Positions 58,891 through 60,000 of a stretch of DNA of 60,000 nucleotides are shown here, piece by piece. A program made the translations under genes and the position numbers. Source of the stretch: Branchiostoma floridae (lineage: Eukaryota; Chordata; Leptocardii; Amphioxiformes; Branchiostomatidae); contig NC_049984.1 in assembly GCF_000003815.2 (NCBI RefSeq), positions 10,171,087 to 10,231,086 on the forward strand. Reading direction: 5' to 3'. The notes beneath the pieces are model-generated. The model worked only from the letters and a program-made list of their open reading frames with translations, made no database searches and was not told where the DNA came from. Positions within the stretch are counted from its first letter, which is position 1. Each line of letters starts with the position of its first letter.

Positions 58891-59438
58891 TATTCGCAAC
58901 AAACAATATGAAGTAGATGTTTCGTCAATAGCTCATATCTATCAAGTACTTGCAATCCTGTCTAATAATGTAATAATCGACAGATATGATGTTAGACTCG
59001 TTGTTACTCTCTGGAGAGACATAATTGATAAAATGTAGGGAAGTTCGGTTAGTTGAGAAAGACGCAGTTGTCTGATGTTCGCCGGACGGAGTTAGTCCCA
59101 TTCTAAGCACGTACGAAATATCACACAGCCAACCCCACAATGCATGTTGACAGACTCGTATCGGTTGGTATGAAGCCCTCTGAAAGAGAATAGTCACAGA
59201 AGAGATTTTTACAAATCGCCGGAAGTGGTGATTTCCACTGGAACATCTGAATCTCGGGATCATATAAGCCCGATGGATCTGGTACTGCCAGGGAGGATGG
59301 ACATAAAGCATCTTGGGAAGGAACTAACGAACTTGTGTCTTCGGTTGTTTACAGATCGATAATTCAGGAAAGGGGTTCCTCTATATTTGAAGGCCCAAAC
59401 CGTGTTATGTACGAATCCATGACCAATAGTCGAAACAT
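58891..59438. other. Non-coding stretch; nothing recognised
   Basis: A 128-codon - strand frame (59311-58925) has no codon bias or domain and is not called. Confidence 0.3.
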
Positions 59439-59559
59439 GTAACCGTCAGTGTGTTTTAGTCAATCGTTGGAGTCTTGAAACTGGCTTCGCTGAAAGTGTA
59501 GCCACCAGTGTGTTTTTAAGTCAATCGTTGGAGTCTAGAAACTGGCTTTGCTGGAAGTG
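59439..59559. repeat. Tandem duplication of a 60-bp unit
   Basis: TCAATCGTTGGAGTCT followed by GAAACTGGCTT occurs twice, starting at 59460 and 59521, within two units of about 60 bp that differ at a few positions. Confidence 0.9.
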
Positions 59560-60000
59560 TGATCTTCTGCCAACTGGTGATAACGTTAGATATTTCGTCT
59601 ACACGGTCTCTCCTGAAAAAGCGCCTCCCAGTCTGGACACTTAAATCCGCGGTTCCGCAACATGGTTCTTAAATCAGATTTGTTCCCGTGTTTTCCGAGC
59701 GCAGGAACAAATTTCGTTTGCAACGCCATTTTTCAGGCACGGGTCACAAAGTGGTTTCATGAAGTAGGTGGTCGATTCAACCCAAGGTCAAAAAGGTCAT
59801 CATCCCTGCCCTTTATAACACCCCAGTGATAAGACTGTTTGAAAAAGTGATGTCTGAATTTAGAAATGATGCTACAGTGCAATATTGTACTGGGGTACGC
59901 TACGCCAAACGAATTAGTAAATGCCTAATTTGCATTTAGAGGAAACAGATTTCCGAATTTGGCGCAGAGGACCGATCTTGTTAAGATTCGAAAGTCTGAA
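59560..60000. other. Right window edge; nothing recognised
   Basis: No credible exon, RNA gene or repeat seen. Confidence 0.4.

Noticed and set aside
58925-59311. 128-codon - strand frame
   Set aside because: No domain, no codon bias, no splice sites; chance frame.
1-60000. CRISPR-like arrays, operons or prophage signals
   Set aside because: Spliced genes with GT/AG introns and eukaryotic repeats throughout; the only short regular array (33771-33906) has no unique spacers and is a minisatellite.

Overview
The window looks like nuclear DNA of an invertebrate deuterostome, most likely an amphioxus (Branchiostoma). The reasons are a chordate-type multi-exon extracellular-matrix gene whose introns are short (about 0.1-1.1 kb) and mostly phase 1, a very high density of small inverted-repeat elements (MITE-like) inside introns, tRNA-derived SINE-like repeats, and no bacterial or viral gene organisation. 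The species call is inference; the gene structures below were read directly from exon frames and splice sites.

Region 1 (1-16.6 kb, + strand) is the 3' part of one large gene. I could join 25 exons in one frame, with every intron phase matching, giving 1,854 visible residues. The order is sushi/CCP, two HYR, CCP, a basic linker with two furin-type sites, three GCC2/GCC3 (ephrin-receptor-like) cysteine repeats, an unassigned module, six EGF, a pentraxin/LamG-like domain, nine more EGF, a SEA-like module, one transmembrane helix and a 140-residue tyrosine-containing tail. The first two thirds match polydom/SVEP1 in order. The C-terminal end does not: vertebrate SVEP1 continues with sushi domains and is secreted, while this protein ends in EGFs and a membrane anchor.

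Region 2 (18.2-30.0 kb, - strand) carries two genes transcribed towards gene 1. Each encodes a single transmembrane segment and a very long, low-complexity, Ser/Thr/charged cytoplasmic tail packed into one terminal exon (about 690 and 1,000 residues). The 30-kb gene has three joined exons and ends in a class I PDZ-ligand motif. I recognise neither family. Their extracellular exons must lie upstream on the - strand; one candidate Ig-like exon sits at 38.67-38.94 kb, but its link to either gene is not shown.

Region 3 (30-60 kb) is mostly non-coding. It holds a 17-bp minisatellite, SINE and LINE remnants, several terminal-inverted-repeat elements (one with a 9-bp target-site duplication), CT/TA simple repeats, a GC-rich stretch with coding-like codon use and a consensus splice donor at about 42 kb, and a nested direct-repeat block at 57.7-58.9 kb. 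Most medium-length open frames here overlap each other on both strands and show no codon bias, so I did not call them genes.

No CRISPR array, operon, rRNA or convincing functional tRNA gene was seen. The most unusual items are the membrane-tethered polydom-like protein, the pair of giant-tail membrane proteins, a perfect 63-bp inverted repeat in the 3' UTR/downstream region of gene 1, and an element at 22.2-23.3 kb whose right end is an array of palindromic GCGAGATC...GCTAG units.
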